Shown piece by piece: positions 33,327-35,308 of a stretch of DNA of 35,308 bases (positions are counted from its first letter, which is position 1; the number at the start of each line of letters is the position of its first letter). Origin of the DNA: Gammaproteobacteria bacterium (lineage in GTDB: Bacteria > Pseudomonadota > Gammaproteobacteria > Steroidobacterales > Woeseiaceae); NCBI GenBank assembly GCA_029864095.1, contig JAOTUB010000024.1, positions 1-35,308 on the forward strand, in the 5' to 3' direction. Below the pieces are notes generated by a model. It did not search any database. It worked only from the letters and a program-made list of their open reading frames with translations, and was not told where the DNA came from. The translations under genes were made by a program, and so were the position numbers.

Positions 33327-33371
33327 TTCGCGATCATAGTACAATTCCTGATCGTTGTTGGCCGGATTCTC

Positions 33372-34196
33372 ATGGGCGATATGTCTGAGCTCGCGATACT
33401 CGCGATCGCAATGTTGGCTACTGGTATCGCCGGTGGCGTGATCGCCGGTTTGCTCGGGGTGGGCGGCGGCATCGTCATTGTTCCCGTCCTCGAGTTCGTG
33501 CTCGAACTGCTCGGTGTCTCTGCCGATATTCGCATGCACGTGGCGGTCGCCACCTCGCTCGCCGTCATCATTCCGACGTCGATATCGTCAGCACGCGCGC
33601 ATCACAGGCGCGGCGCGGTCGATATCGATCTGGCGAGACGCTGGACGCCGTTCGTCGTCATCGGCGCAGCAATCGGCATCGTGATCGCGAGCCGCGTGGG
33701 CGGGCAGGTGTTGACGGGCGTATTCGGCGCCGTTGCGCTACTCGTGGCAATCAAGATGGTATTGCCACTGGATCAGAAGACACTCGCAACAAAAGTGCCG
33801 CGCGGTCCGGTAACGGCGCTCATTCCGACGACGATCGGTACGATTTCCACGATGATGGGAATTGGTGGTGGCTCGATGACCGTTCCGGCCCTGACATTGA
33901 TGAGCGAGCCAATTCACAAGGCGGTCGGAACATCGGCGCTTTTTGGACTGGTGATCGCCATTCCCGGAGCGGTCGGTTTTGTCTACGCGGGTTGGGGGAA
34001 TGAATTCTTGCCGGCTGGAAGTCTTGGCTTCGTCAACATGATCGGGTTTGCGTTTATCGCGCCCACCACGGTCCTGGCAGCACCGCTCGGCGCACGACTC
34101 GCCCATGCGCTGAGTCGGCGTCACCTGAGCCTGTTGTTCGGACTGTTCCTGTTATTGATATCAACCCGGATGATCTGGCAGACGATCAACCCCTAG
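33372..34196 (+). CDS. TauE/SafE (TSUP) family permease
   Basis: A 274-residue inner-membrane protein with about eight hydrophobic segments. The two inverted-repeat glycine signatures of the family are present: GLLGVGGGIVIVP near residue 30 and MGIGGGSMTVPALTL near residue 165. TSUP proteins move sulfite, sulfoacetate, thiosulfate or other organosulfur anions; here the substrate is unknown. ATG 33372 is used; ATG 33381 is an alternative. The stop overlaps the convergent NSS transporter by 11 nt. Confidence 0.92.
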   Translation: MGDMSELAILAIAMLATGIAGGVIAGLLGVGGGIVIVPVLEFVLELLGVSADIRMHVAVATSLAVIIPTSISSARAHHRRGAVDIDLARRWTPFVVIGAAIGIVIASRVGGQVLTGVFGAVALLVAIKMVLPLDQKTLATKVPRGPVTALIPTTIGTISTMMGIGGGSMTVPALTLMSEPIHKAVGTSALFGLVIAIPGAVGFVYAGWGNEFLPAGSLGFVNMIGFAFIAPTTVLAAPLGARLAHALSRRHLSLLFGLFLLLISTRMIWQTINP

Positions 34197-35308
34197 CGAC
34201 ATCGATCAGAACGAATGCCAGTATCGCGGGCGCGATAAAGCGAACGATGATCAGCCAGGCCCGGTACATGAGTGAATTCTTGCCTTCGAACAGTTCGTCG
34301 CGGCTGAACTGCCTCTGCATCAGCCAGCCGGCGAAGACGGCAACCAGAATGCCACCGATCGGCATCAATACGCTCGTGACGAGGTAAATGAACACCTCGA
34401 AGAAACGCTTGCCCTCGAATATCGAGATTGCGCCCAGCGGATGAAAATCGGATAGCACGCTAAAAGACAGCGCAGCGAAAAGGCCGAGCACGAAACTGAT
34501 CGACCCTGCGAGCAGCGCTGCGGAGCGCCGCGACAATTTCGTCGCGTCCCTGAGCCAGGAAACCGGCGCCTCGAGCATGCCGATCGACGAAGTGAGTGCC
34601 GCAAAGAACAGCAGCACGAAAAACACGGTACCGAAGACAAGGCCGCCCGGAATCTGACCGAAAGCGAAAGGCAAGGTCATAAACACGAGGCCTTCGCCGG
34701 CGCCCGGCTCGAGGCCGTAAGCAAAGATAATCGGGAAAATCGCCAGGCCCGCAAGCAGCGCCACGGCCGTATCGGCCCCGACGACGATCGCAGAGGCGCT
34801 TGGCAATTTGGTGCTGCGCTCGATATAAGCGCCATACGCCATCATGTTGGTGATGCCGACGCTGACTGAGAAAAACGCCTGGCCAAAGGCCCGGAGCACG
34901 ACCTGACTGTCGACCTTGCTGAAATCGGGTGCGAATAGAAAACTGACAGCACGCGCGAAGTCGCCGACAACGGCCGCGTAGATGACCATCGCGACGAGCA
35001 TCAGAAAGAGGGTGGGCATCATGAACTTAACGGCTTTTTCAATGCCAGCCTGCAGACCGCGTGCCGATATCAGCACCGTCGCCGCAAAAAAAGCCGTAAA
35101 CCAGGGCAGCAAAGATCCAGGCTCGCTGTTCAGGCGATCGAAGATCAGCTGCGACTGCTGTGCATCGATCTGCTGCAACTGCCCGGCAGCCATCTTGTAG
35201 GCATAAGCCATCGTCCAGCCGCCAACAACGCCATAAAACGCAAGCGCGATAATGGCGCCACCACCGCCGAGCACCACGCCCATCCACCGCCAGTTTTCCG
35301 AGTGTCCG
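34186..35308 (-). CDS. Neurotransmitter:sodium symporter (NSS) family transporter, 5' truncated
   Basis: The gene runs off the right end; the reading frame is open to base 35307, so the N-terminus lies outside. About 373 residues remain, with about nine hydrophobic segments. Diagnostic parts are LAFYGVVGGWTMAYAYK, the FGQAFFSVSVGITNMMAYGAY segment (in parts: FGQAFFSVSVG, NMMAYGAY) and the LPFAFGQIPGGLVFGTVFF region. These match the SLC6/LeuT-like bacterial sodium-dependent transporters, which import amino acids with Na+. The substrate is not visible. The stop overlaps the TauE/SafE gene by 11 nt. Confidence 0.92.
   Translation of the reverse strand, partial: GHSENWRWMGVVLGGGGAIIALAFYGVVGGWTMAYAYKMAAGQLQQIDAQQSQLIFDRLNSEPGSLLPWFTAFFAATVLISARGLQAGIEKAVKFMMPTLFLMLVAMVIYAAVVGDFARAVSFLFAPDFSKVDSQVVLRAFGQAFFSVSVGITNMMAYGAYIERSTKLPSASAIVVGADTAVALLAGLAIFPIIFAYGLEPGAGEGLVFMTLPFAFGQIPGGLVFGTVFFVLLFFAALTSSIGMLEAPVSWLRDATKLSRRSAALLAGSISFVLGLFAALSFSVLSDFHPLGAISIFEGKRFFEVFIYLVTSVLMPIGGILVAVFAGWLMQRQFSRDELFEGKNSLMYRAWLIIVRFIAPAILAFVLIDVARG

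Noticed and set aside
34186..34196. Read-through fusion or frameshift between the TauE/SafE gene and the NSS gene.
   Set aside because: They are on opposite strands and simply overlap by 11 nt at their stops.
1..35308. CRISPR arrays, IS elements, integrases, prophage genes, tRNA and rRNA genes.
   Set aside because: No regular direct repeats, transposase or integrase motifs, or clover-leaf sequences were seen; all large frames belong to housekeeping or catabolic families.

Overview
The window looks like a chromosomal segment of a GC-rich (roughly 58%, by eye) aerobic gammaproteobacterium, probably marine and heterotrophic. This placement is inferred from the gene families: TonB receptor, FeoAB with a Fur-type box, a DUF4212/sodium-solute symporter pair, branched acyl-CoA catabolism, and a DUF5062-like small protein. 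There is no phage, IS element, CRISPR array, rRNA or tRNA that I can support. Both ends cut through genes.

Layout. (1) 1-3511, plus strand: the 3' part of a methylcrotonyl-CoA-carboxylase-type beta subunit, an ACAD10/11-type phosphotransferase, a MaoC-type hydratase and a crotonase. (2) 3575-4899: a secreted Sel1-like protein facing a TetR regulator. (3) 4900-12484: the TetR gene diverges from an operon of fused isobutyryl-CoA mutase (icmF), a crotonase, an acyl-CoA dehydrogenase, a beta-hydroxyacid dehydrogenase and an alpha-methylacyl-CoA racemase. The shared upstream region holds a 20-bp perfect palindrome and four AAGTGC hexamers laid over two divergent promoters. (4) 12477-15999: an extended -10 promoter inside the end of the racemase gene, a TPP riboswitch whose closing stem holds the ribosome-binding site, then a TonB receptor, a PnuC-family transporter (PnuT) and a small APH-fold kinase. 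Together these form a self-contained thiamine uptake and phosphorylation operon. (5) 16012-19786, minus strand: MATE exporter, secreted amidohydrolase and glyoxalase II, joined by two ATGA overlaps. (6) 19832-21616: an AhpD-like peroxidase-related protein, a 250-nt gap ending in a strong terminator, and a haloalkane dehalogenase on the opposite strand. (7) 21697-25940: DUF4212 subunit, sodium:solute symporter, secreted M20 peptidase, and a CDF metal exporter. (8) 25934-27188: hpt and a deoxynucleoside kinase, divergent around an 18-bp palindrome (purine salvage). (9) 27233-29705: Fur box, feoA and feoB. (10) 29700-35308: methionine-type aminotransferase and DUF1801 protein, a possible lipoprotein hydrolase, an NAD(P)H:FMN reductase-like flavoprotein, a DUF5062-like protein, a TauE/SafE permease and a truncated NSS-family sodium symporter.

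Co-working genes. The two acyl-CoA clusters supply the chemistry for branched-chain acyl-CoA breakdown: carboxylation, dehydrogenation, hydration, epimerisation of 2-methyl groups and carbon-skeleton rearrangement. The IcmF product carries the Phe/Gln pair typical of isobutyryl-CoA mutases rather than the Tyr/Arg pair of methylmalonyl-CoA mutases. The best candidates for second looks are the compact thiamine riboswitch operon, the layered TetR/icmF control region, the possible structured RNA at 20536-20716 and the hpt/dNK palindrome. I did not find a clearly unprecedented system. Gene packing is very tight: five convergent gene pairs overlap at their stop codons.
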